Shown one piece after another: positions 49,076-61,720 of a stretch of 64,000 bases of DNA (its first letter is position 1; each line of letters starts with the position of its first letter). The stretch is from positions 17,934,291 through 17,998,290 of the forward strand of contig OZ020515.1 of the NCBI GenBank assembly GCA_963971425.1, given 5' to 3'. Source of the DNA: Bryoerythrophyllum caledonicum (lineage: Eukaryota > Streptophyta > Bryopsida > Pottiales > Pottiaceae). A program made the translations under genes and the position numbers. Below the pieces are notes generated by a model. That model was not told where the DNA came from, searched no databases, and saw only the letters and a list, made by a program, of their open reading frames with translations.

Positions 49076-49720
49076 CTATACATGTGTGTGTGGTAAAAAT
49101 TTTGTTCAATTTGATTGCATGGATTGAAAGATATCAACCTTTGAAGTGAGGCAAAAAAAATTCTTGAAGTCATATTAAACACCTTCAACAAACTTTGACC
49201 ACCTTCTATGGAATTTTTTTGCAGTGCGTCCATGATTTTCTAATTTTAACTTAAAAGGATCATATTAGGCACATGTGCGCCAAATTCTAGAAGTAGAAGA
49301 GGGGTAGAAGATGACTTAAAAAATCTTGCAATGCAACTATGTATTGAGAATTAACAATACACTTACAAGTTTTGCAAATATCATATCCTTCTCATATTTT
49401 TGAAACTCAAAAACCCATACGGTAGATGCAAATTTCTCCATTCTCTTTTTAAGAAGAATTCTTCTTTTTATTACATAAACAAAAACTCATTTTTTTTATA
49501 GAAGTTTAATGTTATACTAAACTGCTGCACTAATTGTATATGTTTCCCAAAATGTTTTGAACTGTATATTGGATTTCTACCAAAAAAAATATGTCAACGA
49601 ATAGCTAATAAAAAGTTGCTCATTCAATAAAAAATCTCAAAAAATCATGCCAAAATTTGAGATTGTGGGACTCAATTGAAACTCAAGCTGTCCCCCAAGG
49701 GGATATTGGGCTTTTAGGGG
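49076..49720. mobile_element. P-family (TTAA-type) element, one end present
   Basis: The right end reads CTTTTAGGGG next to TTAA at 49721-49724, the complement of the CCCCTAAA start seen at 51143. The inner part matches 51139-52070, inverted. The other end stops exactly where Tc1 copy 2 ends, so the Tc1 may have inserted in this element. Confidence 0.5.
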
Positions 49721-49724
49721 TTAA

Positions 49725-50951
49725 AATCCACTAACGTATTTTATGTTGTAGTAATGAATTCTACTACATCACAACTTTTGGAACATGCCCTCGGCAAAAC
49801 ATGCTTCATCAAATCTGTATCCCCAACAAATAAATCGTCGAAACAAAGTAATCAACCATTCACACATGATCACAAGCAAAGTGAATACTAACATCATAAT
49901 TGATATAGTTGTCCACTCTCAAACCATCTAAACTTAGTAATTCTGTAGAATTTAGAGAAATTTCTAAACATTCAATTTGTTTTCCAATGCCCCTCCCACC
50001 TGCTCTCTACAACTAAATGTATTAGAGGATACCTAGTGTCTAGTATAAATGCTCTAAGTACACACACCCAAATTATTTCTAAGCCATTCAAAGTTTGAAT
50101 AAGATACTTTTATATATATACACTATTATATGTCAATCTTTTCATGTGGTCCTTGGGAGGTGTTTAAGGCCACTTTTTCCAATTTTGATTTGGATATGTC
50201 CCATCTCTATGATCATTGCCAAACCAGACTGTGGAAAATGCAACTCTTTACTGTCATTTTAAAAAGAAAATTAGACAATTTTCAAATTTGAACTTGACTC
50301 AGCATCTTCCACAAGTGTTTGGTGCTCATATTGCTAATAGTAAAAAGGATCTTTCAACAAATAATTAAGCCCATATTTGCACCCTTTCCGCACATACCAT
50401 CAAGATATGGAATTGCATGTGCATGTGATGGCTAATTTTGCAGACAAAATTCAGGAGTTTTGTGCATATTAAACAAACATGATGTGTCCATCTAATATGG
50501 TGATGTAATGCTTGCGGAGACATCATGACAAGATTGCAATACAAATATACCATTGTTAAAAAAGAAATATACCATTCTAAATGTATTACAGTGTAGTATC
50601 TTGTAAATAGTATACATAACTGGTACAAAATTGTGGAAGTCAGGTTTTTTAAATTTCAATGTCTTATCCAATTTAAAATTAGGAAATTACTCCAACATTG
50701 AAATTCCAATGTTGGCACTTCAATCTTTGAGTTCTCAGTCAAATTTTGGGTATTTTCAAAAAATAAACACTAGTCTTTATTATTGGTAGAAAAATACATA
50801 AACAAGAGCAACAATTTTGAATTTTTTTTAAACCCGCCAAATGAAAATTTTGATTAAAATATACCTGATTTTTGATGATAAGGAAATAAAGTACATGAGT
50901 TTCAAGGTAAAGTAGGAGTACCTAAACTAAAAAATATATAGGAGGAAGTAG
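49725..50951. other. AT-rich spacer, no gene seen
   Basis: About 1.2 kb with only short chance frames. Confidence 0.55.
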
Positions 50952-51138
50952 TGATGAAAGAAGAACTCTGGTTCATGGATGGGGCCGGAGTGAATAAAGT
51001 GTCTGTTCGTTCCACCACTACATCCACATCCATCGGACATAAGTTTAGTAACATGGAACTACTCCCCCCTCTCAAGAATAGGCACTATGTAACCAAAAAC
51101 CAATAACCAAGGACCAATCACAACCACATGGCTCAATT
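50952..51138 (-). mobile_element. LINE 3' UTR and tail fragment
   Basis: Read on minus, it matches copy 1 3' UTR: TTACATAGTGCCTATTCTTG, GGGGGGAGTAGTTCCATG, then GTGGTGGAACGAACAGACAC and a short TTCTTCT tail. The terminal hairpin here is weak (CTCCGG against CCAGAG). It is separated from ORF2-derived sequence at 52071 by the TTAA-type insertion. Confidence 0.75.
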
Positions 51139-52070
51139 TTAACCCCTAAAGGACCAAACGTCCCCCCGGGGTCATTTTGGATTTTGGGCATGTACCTACA
51201 ATTCGAAAAAAAATCCTTTTTAATTCAACTTTTTTTTCAAGATAGGATCTGATAAGAGCTTCGTGGAGATATTTTTTAATTTTTTTTTGGATTTGTGGTT
51301 TGAAAGTTAGTACCACTTAAAGCCAAAAGTGGGACTTCGGGCACCTCCAAATTTTTTGACAAAAGTTTCTATTGACATTGAGATTTTTCACTCATATAAA
51401 GAATATTTCCTTATCTAGAAATTTTTAAAAAAAATTCTTGTCTTTAGTGTAAAAAGGCATTTTATTCCAAGTCAAACATTTTCACACATTGTCGGGCAAC
51501 GGGGGAAAGAAACTTCATCTTTTCTACATAAAACCTAGAGATCTTCATATTTTTCACTTTTTTTTTTCAAAAACAATATATGGTGAAAACCTTCTTATTG
51601 ACCGTTTGGATTATCATTTGAATACATATGTAGTTCACAAAAAAATAAAACGTGAAATGGCATTTTTTGAACCTCCACTCCTTGCACACTTGTTTTGAAT
51701 ATGCCACACCCCTTTTCTACCTCTACAAATTGGTGTGTTGGGAAATAACATCATGCTTAAGACAATGGTTAAAGATTTAGACCTTGTACAATGCAAAAAT
51801 TTGATACAAAATGAAGTCCAAGTCAGCTGATCTACTCAACGCAGGGATGAAAATGAACCATTGTTTTGACTTTAAACACTAAAATCTATCAATCCGTGCG
51901 GTGGATTGCAACCAAAATTTGATGGCATGTTTATGTGGAAGTCTATTTTAAGATCTTACGGTTGAAAAATCGAAAATTCACTTTAAAATGTGATTTTCAT
52001 GTCTCTTTTTGACAGTGGCAGTTTTGGACTAGTTTTAGAGCGAAATAGGTCGTGGTCCTTTAAGGGTTAA
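51139..52070. mobile_element. P-family element, complete: TTAA-flanked, CCC-ended, piggyBac-like
   Basis: TTAA at 51139-51142 and 52067-52070 encloses ends CCCCTAAAGGACCAAACG and CGTGGTCCTTTAAGGG, which are inverted. TTAA target sites with CCC-starting ends are the piggyBac signature. The element is non-coding. It sits within LINE 3' sequence, so it is younger than that LINE. Relatives occur at 23400, 45070 and 49076. A PIF/Harbinger origin (TTA site) is the main alternative. Confidence 0.65.
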
Positions 52071-52690
52071 GAGATGATTTGTAAAGATTAATTGTGTATT
52101 TTTAAGAGGTTTTAAGGGGTATCATGTGATTCTAGGAGAGGCTAGTTGTTTTTTTGAGATTTTGTTTGTGTAGAAGTATGGACATTGCATGTTGTATAGC
52201 AATGATATTGATTTTTGTGAATGTCTTCTTAATTGGATTAACGGAAATATTGAATGTTTTTTCAAGACTTTTCATGGTGGAGATAAAGGTAGTAGCTCTA
52301 ATCCCAGTCGCAATGACAATAAGGGGTCAACTTTCCATCCAAGAGTTGCAATGTCATTAATAAGTGGTTGGTATTTATTAAATTTGTTTTTGATTGCTTC
52401 TAAGGAAAATCTGTCATTACAATAATTGAATTCGATAAATTGGATAGTAAGGTTTGTATTTTTGTGGTCCAGTGGGGGGTCTTTATATGGTAGTCCTTTG
52501 ACGCATAGTATGACTAGTTTGAATCTTGCATTACAATGACATCTTTGGATTCCACATGTGCATGGAAGTAGCCATGGAAGGACCGTGTTCTCTTATGGTT
52601 TGTTGTTGAAGGTTTCGGCATTGAGAAGTATAAAGCAACAATTTTTTGTTCTTGTTATAGAAAAACAAAGACATGAGTAGAGAGTAGATC
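52071..52690 (-). pseudogene. LINE ORF2 C-terminal fragment (third LINE)
   Basis: Translates in broken frames to the ORF2 end: FILLNAETFNN, GIRATTFISTMKSLEKTFNI and INIIAIQHAMSILLHKQ, the last matching copy 1 IAIQHAMSILLHKRK. It is not continuous with copy 2, which stops matching near 52700 after TFKNINI and then restarts at an earlier place in the protein. So two LINE ends are joined head to tail here. Confidence 0.75.
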
Positions 52691-55600
52691 CGAGAAACCT
52701 GGTGAGGTGATGTTGATATTTTTGAAGGTGTTTGTAATTGTATCAATAGGTATTTTGAAGGTATCTTCTAGGGTTTTTATAGATGGGATAGAGGTGGTGG
52801 CTCGAGCACCGGCTGTAATTACAATAAGGGGGTCCACTTTCCATCCGAGGGTAGTGATGTCAACCATGAGGGGTTGGTATTTATTAATTTTGTTTTCGAT
52901 TGTTTCCGGGGAGAATCTGTCATTACAATATGTGAATTCGATGAATTGAATGGTGTAGTCTTGGTTAATGTGGTCGGATGGGGGGTCATTCTATGGTAGA
53001 CCCCTAACGCACAGTATGTCTGGTTTGAGTCGAGCGTTGCAGTGGCATCGTTGAGTCTCACATGTACATGGGAGTAGCCATGGTGGGATTGTATTTTCTT
53101 GTGGGTTGTTGTTAAAGGTGCCAACATTCATGAGGATAAAACATCTTGATTTGTTATGGGAGGTGATTAATTTACAAATTTCCCATACGGCTTTGTTATG
53201 GCTTTTGACGATTAGGGAGTGTATGTGGTGGTTATGACATTTAAGTAAAACATGTAGCCATGTGTCGGGATCCGTGGATGTGCATATTGGGCATGTTATG
53301 GATGGGAATCTTTCTATTCCAAAGAAGAGTTGTTTTCGAGCGTTTCCCATGTATTGTCCGGTACGGAATTTAATAAGGCATGTGATTTGTGAATCGGTGA
53401 TGATGGGGTTTTTCCAGAAATTTGTGAAGAGTTCATTGTCTATGTTGTTGTTACTAGTCCACTTTTCTATGTTGGGGAAGTTGTCTGAGATTGTGTCAAG
53501 GTTATTATATAGGTCTTGTTTTTTGAGGTATTTACTGAAGAATCTAATGGGGCCTTTATCAGGGGTGTCTTCTTTGGAGGGCCAGTCTTCTTTTTGGAAG
53601 TAGTATGGGGTGGCGTGAGCGTGTTCGTGTGGATCTTTGGCATTTTTGTGTGATTTTTCTCGGCCTTCTTTTGCAAGTTGATCCGCTTGTTCGTTCCCAT
53701 CTATATCGGCATGGGCTCGGACTTTGTGTAGGGTTGTGATTTGATTTCTTTTTAGTATCATTTGGACCATTGATTCTAGTATGATTTGGTCGGGGTGGCT
53801 ATTGTCGAGGGTAGGGTGTGTTATTTGGGTGTTTAATAGATACAGTGCATTATTGCAGTCTGTGAATATGTGTGCTGGTTCATTGTTGTATTTTGTTGTG
53901 ACAATTTCTAGTGTTTTGTGGATGGCCATGAGTTCTTCTCTGAGAATATTTTGTAATCCATGTAGTCTTTAAGCTAATTTTATTTCTTTTGTAGAGTTGT
54001 GTATTCCATAACCAGCTTTTTCTCTACGCCAGTGACCCTGGTTGATTTGTTCTAGTGGTTTAAAGGAGCCATCGGTATAATAGCTATATGCAAGGTCAAA
54101 TTTTGGTGAGGTGGTAGTTTGGTAGTCCGGGAGGGGTTGGGGGGGGGGTAAGAGGTAATTTAGTGTATAGCTATTGTAACTTAGTTTTGACCATTTTTTG
54201 TTTCTATTGACGGGTGTTCGTATAGGTGTCGGTGGGGCCATTTTTGTGTATTGCCGGTGTATGTTTAGGGTTTTTCCTATGGAGGTAAGTTCTTTTAGTT
54301 GCTCTAGAGAGCCAAGGGTGTGGTTATGGTGGTGGACACATATTATTTGTAGTGTGGATGGTTCTATCCTAGGCTTTTTTAGTTGCGGTGGTATAGTGGG
54401 TTCTTCGTATGGTATTGAGTCTGCTTGAAATAAGGCAATGATATGAGAGTCTGGAAATGGACTTACTTGTTGGTTAAAGTTTTGGTACCAATTTTTGTCT
54501 GGGGTGATGATGAGTGTGGATGTGTGGTTTGGGTCATTTTTGGCAGCAAGGCGTGCCCAGTGTAGTGTTTGTTGTGTTTTCTCTTCATTGTAGGGGTGCG
54601 CTATACCATTACCGATCCATTTGTCGTCAAAGGCCTTCCCTAGGGAGCCAAATATATTATCTCTTTCAAATGTGGAGTAGTATTTTTGTAGTTTGGTGGA
54701 ACATGTGACTGGGGAGGAGAAGTATGACTGTTCTATGTTAAAGGATGATATAAGTGAGTCTAAGATGGGGGTGGGTATTGTGTATTGTGCATTTTAGAGG
54801 GGGTTATTTTTTGAGATTTGGTATTTGTATCTTTGATATAGCCAAATTAATTCGGTTTCAAATGATTGGATTATTGGTTCAATGTTTGTGGAGGTTTGTA
54901 GTTTTATATTGTATTGGTTCTATAGCCATTGGAGTCTGGTAGTGGTAATGGTTTGTATATGTCAGCCATTTTCTTCATATAGATGTGCTAGGTTGTTGTT
55001 TATTTTGATTGTGTTTGAGATTGTGAGGATATCATTTTCGGGATTGCATTCTGTGGTGTAGATTTTTAGGAGTCGGATGATTATTGGTGGGGTTACGGAT
55101 CTTGTGTCTTGGAGTTGTTCTTGGGGGCGGTGGACTTGAATGATTTTGGAGTAGAATTTATTTTGGATCCTTTGATAGTACTGTTTTAATTTTTCGATAT
55201 TGTGAGTGGAGGTATTATGGTCGTGTTGTGGAAACAGGCTTCTTTGAGGGAGCCACTTGTTAAATGTGTTGTCGTTGTGTTGCCATTGGCATAGATATTT
55301 GATGAATGTGTTTTATATGTTGTTGATATCTTTATTTTGTATATGTTTATGGTGTATTATTCTATTGATGGGATATAGGGTGGGGTTCTTGAGGAGGTGT
55401 GTTGGGGGCCGGGGGTGATAGGGTAGTGTCGGATTGGGGGAGTGGGTTGGTTGAGGGGTAGTTCTTGGGGAGATGTTGTTGGTAGTGATAAATGGGTCAT
55501 CGAGTCTATGGGAATGTGGGTGTATGAGGCAAGGGGTGTTGCATGTTGTTGGACATGTTGGGCGGCAAAAGAGTTGTTTGGCCATATTTAGAGCGCATTT

Positions 55601-58600
55601 AATAAGTTTGGATGGGGTAAAGTGATAGGTTTTAAAGTCCTCATTATTCATGATGTGTGTGCCATTTGGGAGAGAAATTTGTTTTAATTCAAAGATATTT
55701 TTTGAAAGGAGTTTTTGTACAAGTTTTTTGGAGTGTTGGAGGTTGAGTATATTGTGATTTTGTGTTTCTTGGCTTTATGATATTTCTAATGGTGTGGGAT
55801 CAAGGAGGAAGTTTGGGATTGTGCTTTTGAGGTGAATTTTAGCTATATGTTTTAATAAGTAGAGTGTACGAGTTATTGGTGATCTTATGCAATCTATTTT
55901 TTTAATTCTAGGAATGTTATTGGCTCCACCGTGTTGAGCTAGGACACATTGAGCTAGTCCTTTGTATATTTTCCCGAGTTGCCCTTTGTCATTTAGAGCA
56001 TTTTGTAGTTGTTCACCTATGCATTTGAGATAAGCATTTTTTAGAAAGAAGGCTTCTAAGCCAAATAAATTTTGTGGAAGTTGGGTTATCGCATTTGACA
56101 TACAATTTGGCATACCACAAATGGTATTTTGTATGGCTATAATTTTTGATCTAGTTTTTTGATGGCTGGCATAGAGTATGGTACAACAGAGAAGGTGTAT
56201 GCTATGCCTGGGCGTATTACAGTGTCAACCATTTTTATTTTTTGTTTCATAGTGGCCGGACATGTTGTTAATTCTTTGCATTGTTTAATGAGTTTTGTGG
56301 TTGTGGTGTGGATTTGGATTTTCCATTTTAAAGAGGGAACAAGATTTGTGCCTAGGTATACATATGATTCATTTTGGTGTAGTATGGGGATTGGTTGGCC
56401 ATGGTAGTTGATGTTAGAGGCTTGCATTAGGGCTTTAAATGTAGTTGGATTCAATTTGGATTTATTTGGACAACCGGTAGCAGTACATTTTGGGACTCCT
56501 ACGTCCATACCGGTCCATTTACAATATCTATCAATTTTATCAATTTGTGTTTGTAATGATTTTATTTTGTTAGTTATGGTGGCAAGCTTGTCTGCGTAGG
56601 CGGCAGAGTTTATGGTAATTTGTAACGTTCCAAACATGTATCCATTATTGCCTCGCTCTAGCCATCTAAGTAGTGGTTCTAAAAATATAATGAATAGATA
56701 TGGACTAAGGGTGTCTCCTTGTATGGTTCTTCTATGAATGGGGATAGGCTTAGTCTTTCCAAAGTGTTCACCTGTGTAGTAAGTAGATGATTGTGAGTAG
56801 ATATTTCCAACTAGTGCAGTTGCATCATTTGGGTATCCAATGTCAGTCACTATTTCTAGTAGTCGAGCGTGATCTACAGATCCAAAGGCGTTTTTGAAGT
56901 CAATGAATAGAACGTATATGTCTTGATTTGTAAATCTTGCGTCTTCTAGTGTCGCTATTATGGTTTGTATTTGTCTAGAGGTACTTCTTTTTGCTCTAAA
57001 TCCTTCTTGAATATCGTGTAAGATTTAAATTTTTTCACCATATGAGGATAGTATGAAGGTAAGTGTGCTAGTGTATAGTTTATATATCATGTTAGCTAAT
57101 GCAATTGGTCTATGATTTGGTAGTAGTGAAGGATCTCCCTTTTTGTAGAGTAAGATTGTTGCACTTGTTTTCCATGAGGCTGGTATTTATTTTTGTTTAT
57201 AACAGTGAGAGAAAAATAGAGATAGTAATTTATGAAATCTTGGGGGCATATTTTTTAGTATTGAATTTGGTATGCGGTCTGGTCCTCGGGCTTTGTTGTT
57301 TCCGAGGTTGCGGAGACATGTGTCGTATTTGGCTCTATTGAAGTATATATGCAATGGAATTTCAGGCTCACCTCGTTTGTCTAAGGTAAGTCCATCTAGA
57401 TCATGCCATGGGTATTGACATACTGCACATGTGCATTTGGTTGGGTGTTGTAGTTGGTAATTACATGTTGGTACTGTGGGTCTATTGTTTTTTGTTTGTT
57501 GGTTAAATATTTCATTTGCAATGTCTTCGAGACTAGTTAGAGTGTTGTTGTGTTGGTCAATGATACAATCTAGTTGTGGAGATTTGGATTTTTTAAAAAC
57601 TTTTCTATTTAATTTTTTAGGGCTGGTTTCGTATAATTGTCTGTATTTTGAGATGGATTTTTTAATATTATCTTGGGAATGTTTTGTAGTTACTTTACGG
57701 GCTTGTATATTGGCATTTTTTGCGATTCGTGCAATATCTTTTATCCAAGTGTCGTGGGGTAGGTCTGGGAGAGGTAGGGTAGGAATTTGGGTATGGGTAG
57801 GCTTAGTATTTTGTTAACTATGGGATGATTACGCCATTGTGGGTTATTTTTCACGATTCTAATAGTTTTTTGTATTATATGGTATGTAGCTAGGTGTTGT
57901 TTCCATATTTTTGAAAGTTTGCGGGGTAAGTAACCACCTTGTTGTGATGTTCGGTTAGTCATTTGTGGTATTGGTTGGGCTTTACAAATTTGTTCTAATG
58001 TATCGGAGATGTTATTGATAAGTGTATCTAGGATGTGGCATGTTTCGTGCCATTGTGTTTGAGAGAGTTAGTTATTGTTTTCAAGGATGTTTATGAGAGA
58101 GTCTATTTGTATGGAGTTTTTTTCAAAGAACTTTGTATTGAATTTTTCTAAGTTATCTTTTGGGATGGGGTTTAATATTCTTATATTATCGTTGTTTGTG
58201 GTTATAGGGGTACGACTAATTAGTATGTTATTTGGGATGTGGAGTTGTATAGGCGTATGATCCGAGTTGAGAATAGTGTCTTTGTTTGTTGTAGAGGTGT
58301 ATTGTTTGTATTGATATAAAAGTTGTCTATTAGGCTCCAATCTCTGTAGTTATATCCGCCTTGTCTGGAGTATTGTGTATCAGTATTTGTGTAGGTGAAG
58401 TTTAGGCTTTCCGTGAAGTAAAGCCATTGGAAGTCTGTGTTTGGGGGGATGTTATGGCTACCGTTTTGTCGACCGATTAATGCTATGTCTCTGTTGAAGT
58501 CTCCACATAATATGTAAATATAATTAGGGTTATTGTTTATTTGTGATGTAATATTATTTTTTATGTCTATAGTAAATCTGGTGTCTTCGGTATGAGAGGG

Positions 58601-59700
58601 CATATACATGTGAAAGATTAACCATGGTTGTAGTGGTTGATTAGAAATTTTGATTATTTGGAGGTAGGGAGATATGTGCATTGGGGTGGGAATTTTTTTG
58701 ATGTTGCCCGGGAAAGCGTATTTTTTGTGTATTAGTGTAAGGAGGCCACCGCGACCTGGTGTGTATGGTCTGCGTTGTTGGATGCATCTTGTTAGTGCAT
58801 GTGTGTTGTTAAAAATAAGTTTGTAGTCTTGGAATATGTTTTGTATGTATTTTGTAGATTTTGCGGCCGATATTTTTGTTTCTTGTATAACTATGACGGC
58901 CGATGGTGTATCTGTATGTGTGACCAAGGTGTGTAGGCTAGGGAGAGCGGTGTTTAAAGATGAGGCATTCCATGTGATTATGCTTGTGTTTTCATTATTT
59001 GAACGAATATTTTGGTTTTGTGGGGGGAGGTAAGACGGTGGGGGTGGATGGGTATATTCTGGTATGTGGTTGAAACATTTTAGTGACTCATTAATTAGTT
59101 TGTGAGGTAGGTAAGGAAATTTTTGTTTTATTGTGTTGCTTGAAAGGGGTATATTTTGACTATGTAAAAAATCGTATAATTCTTTGTGTATTGAGTTCCC
59201 GTGGTTTATGATATTTTGATTTTCTTCAAGAAATTTTGTATAAGGGTGAGGGGTATGAATATGTCTTTTGGGTGGGTTTTGTAGATTTGATATGGTTCTT
59301 AGTAGTGTGTTAGTCCATGTATTTATGTTTGTGTTTTGAGGGTTTAGGAGACGGTTACATTCATCTATGTTAGGGTGGATGGTGATTACTAGGGCATATA
59401 AAATGTGTGTTGATGGGTGTGTATTTTGTTGTTGTATGTATTGGACAATATTTGGGTGTGTATTGTTGTGTAGTTGATGTAATGTATGTGTAGTTTAAAA
59501 AAATGGTGCAAATGTTTGAGCGATGTGTTTGTATTCTGGTTGTAGTTTTATGGTATTTGGTATAAAGTATATTTTGGCATTTTTTTAATGCGTAGTGGCA
59601 TGTCTTTTTAGTACATTAGGCATGGGTCTCGGATTGGTTTCTATATCTCCACTTAAGAGTAACAAGATTTTGTAGTGCAATGGTTTAGTGAGTTGCTTTT
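52690..59700 (-). pseudogene. LINE copy 2 ORF2 (endonuclease, RT, RNase H), decayed
   Basis: Pieces in order: N-terminal conserved region (59600-59033); endonuclease (58990-58068) with TWNAS, IQETK, CGDFNRD and NSDHTP; RT (57600-56114) with a recognisable core but AYADKLATI, losing one catalytic Asp; thumb and C-terminal region (56113-54800); RNase H (54130-53600) with YYTDGS, REELMAI, IFTDCNN and GNEQADQLA; CCHC CPICTSTDPDTWLHVLLKC near 53300. Multiple stops (for example TAA near 53971 where copy 1 has Lys) and frameshifts. Useful as the aligned partner that shows copy 1's lesions. Confidence 0.87.
59624..59680 (-). other. 2A-like motif in LINE copy 2 (proximal copy)
   Basis: Encodes LHYKILLLLSGDIETNPRP. 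The D-I-E-x-N-P core is intact; Gly of NPGP is Arg (GGA to AGA), so skipping should be lost. The LLLLSGD context is typical of 2A peptides. It lies at the same place as the intact motif of copy 1, followed by MPNVLKRH against MPNVFQNH. Confidence 0.8.
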
Positions 59701-60069
59701 GATTTTTTGGTTTATATACATTTTTTTAGATATATTGTCTTTTTGTTTTTGTTTTTAGTATTTTTGTTTACAGGTGTGTGTATGTTTTTGTTTGTGGGGT
59801 TTGTTGTGATTTTGCTTGTGATCGTGATGTATGGAGTGGTAGTTGAGGTGTAGACAATATTGGATATTTTTATGGTTGTCTTTGTGTGCATGTTTTGATT
59901 CTTCCGAGTAAATATAATGTTTATGTATATGTGTTTGTGAGTGTTGGTAGGTTAGGCATAGGGTGTGGTTTTTTTGTTTATATTTTTTGGTGAAGTGTTT
60001 GTATTTATATTTGGTGTAATATGGGGTATAGTAATTAGTGCATCTTTGTCTTTTTAGTACATCAGGCAT

Positions 60070-60126
60070 GGGTTCCGAATTGTTTTCTATATCCCCACTT
60101 AATAGTAACAGGATTTTGTAGTGCAA
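60070..60126 (-). other. 2A-like motif in LINE copy 2 (duplicated distal copy)
   Basis: Encodes LHYKILLLLSGDIENNSEP followed by MPDVLKRQ. DIE and one Asn remain, but NPGP has become NSEP. It is the second unit of the tandem duplication and has decayed further than the proximal one. Confidence 0.7.
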
Positions 60127-60405
60127 TGTTTTAGTGAGTTGCTTTTGATTTTTTGATTCATATATATTTTTTTGATAGATTGTCTTTTTTTTTTGGTTTT
60201 ATTATTTATTATTTTTTTGTTTATGGGTGTATGTATGTTTTTGTTTGTGGTGTTTGTTGTGATTTTGTTTTTGCTTGTAATCGTGATGTATGGAATGGTA
60301 GTTGAAGTGTAGGCGATATTGGGTTTTTTTATGGTTGTCTTTGTGTGCTTGTTTTGATTCTTCCAAGTGTAATGTTTTTGTAATGTGTTTGTGTGTGTTT
60401 GTAGG

Positions 60406-60750
60406 TTAGGCATAGGGTGCAGTTTTTTTTTGTTTATATTTTTTGGTGAAGTATTCGTATTTGTATTTGGTGTAGTATGGGGTATAGTAATAAGTGCATC
60501 TTGGTGTATATTTTGTGTGGTATTTGTGTTGGGAATAGTGTATGTAATGATTATATTTTGTATGGTATTCGGTATGGTATTTGGTATATTGTGCATTATG
60601 ATTTTTTATGATTTTTTGTTTGTATAGGATGTGGTATTTGTCTTTTGTGTGTTTTAAAAAATGTTTGTATTGTTTGTGATGTAGAATACAATATGGAGTA
60701 AGGTGTAAATTATGGTATGTATTGAGTATAGGTTTTAATACGGTGTACAT
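60406..60750 (-). pseudogene. Low-complexity leader frame of LINE copy 2 ORF2
   Basis: 114 codons starting MYTVLKPILN, rich in His, Lys, Tyr and Thr (YHTEYHTKYNHYIHYS). It is in the same frame as the distal 2A-like motif, though TAG near 60406 and further stops separate them. It occupies the place of the poly-Asn tract of copy 1. So a low-complexity leader ahead of 2A is shared while its composition is not. Confidence 0.45.
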
Positions 60751-60876
60751 TGATCGTATTTATATACTTGTATACGGCTACATAGTCCATACTAGTTTTG
60801 TATAGAGAGACTATAATATACTGTATAGTATAAAATACTAAGGGGTGGATACGTATTGCCATGTGGTCTTTCGAGG

Positions 60877-61720
60877 TCACATGTTTGGTTCAAGTCTTGG
60901 TTTGTTGACTTTGCCTGCGAAGGCTATCAAGCCTTCAAGTGTGGCAAGCATGGATTCTTGAATTTCTTCCATTTGTATCTTCAATTCATCATGTAGTTTG
61001 TCGGTGTATTCCCTATTCTCTTGCCTCATCTTCTTGTTGTTGTCTTCTAATAGTTCCACCATATCTCTTTTGGTAATGTTGTCACTCTTCTCTTGCATAT
61101 TGAAGGTGGATATAGTGTTGACGATTGCCGTGTTGACGTCGTCAAAGCCAAAAGTTTTCACTTGCTCATCGGTTGGTGGTTTGATTCCTTCCAAGCTCCT
61201 GCGGTGGGGTGAGAAATCAACATAGTTTCCACCAAATACATGTGTTTTCTTCACAAAAGTTCTATAGACAATGGCTTTAGAACATACGGCATTGGCACTA
61301 CCATTGTGGTTGGTGACATTATCCAAGTGGAACCAAATTCATCGTACATTAGCTCCACCCATGACTCTATAGATTTCATGGGTGGTGCTCTCAACATTAA
61401 GTGAGATGGGGAGTGGTGAGAGGATAAGAGTCAATGCATCTTTTTTAGCTTTGGTTTCGATAGTACCTTTGGGTCCTTTTGTGTCAAGGACTTGTCTTGC
61501 TTGCAAGACTTTCCCACGCAAGGTAATATGGTGCAATAGTATCTTCTTCACTTGTTGCGGAGTCATGGCGATGATGAAGGCATGTGAATCATTAGTGGCC
61601 TTTTGTACTCCCGATATTTCAAACTCATGTCCCTGGTGGAAGCTATTTCCAAGTGCTTCTTTGAAGAGTGTTTGCGCGGAGATCCTTGTAGTTATCGTTT
61701 TGGTTTGATTGGAAATAAAC
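60877..61720 (-). pseudogene. LINE copy 2 ORF1, C-terminal half, decayed
   Basis: Two frames joined by a TGA at about 61336: KEALGNSFHQGHEFEISGVQ and onward to YRVMGGANVR-stop, then VTNHNGSANAVCSKAIVYRT to LEPNM at 60877. SLEGIKPPTDEQVKTFGFDD matches copy 1 SLDGINAPTSEELTRLGFTD. The last 60 residues are coiled-coil like. The GVQKATND segment supplies the Gln opposite the stop in copy 1. Confidence 0.8.

Larger units (their letters stand above)
59601..60500 (-). repeat. Tandem duplication (about 450 bp x 2) covering the LINE 2A region
   Basis: 59601-60046 and 60047-60500 are similar along their length, with a period of 446-454 bp. Shared words include GTCTTTTTAGTACAT, TTTAGTGAGTTGCTTTTGA, GGTTGTCTTTGTGTGC and TTTATATTTTTTGGTGAAGT. 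The copies are out of frame with each other, so the duplication broke the leader frame of ORF2. Confidence 0.85.
52690..61720 (-). mobile_element. LINE copy 2, decayed, minus strand
   Basis: Same order as copy 1 on the other strand: ORF1 (61720-60877), low-complexity spacer with two 2A-like motifs (60750-59600), N-terminal ORF2, endonuclease, RT, RNase H and CCHC. The 5' half of ORF1 is missing beyond about 61720. The 3' end breaks near 52690 into another LINE fragment. Copy 2 is about 60-70 percent similar to copy 1 by eye at the protein level, so they are different subfamilies, not recent sisters. Confidence 0.88.
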
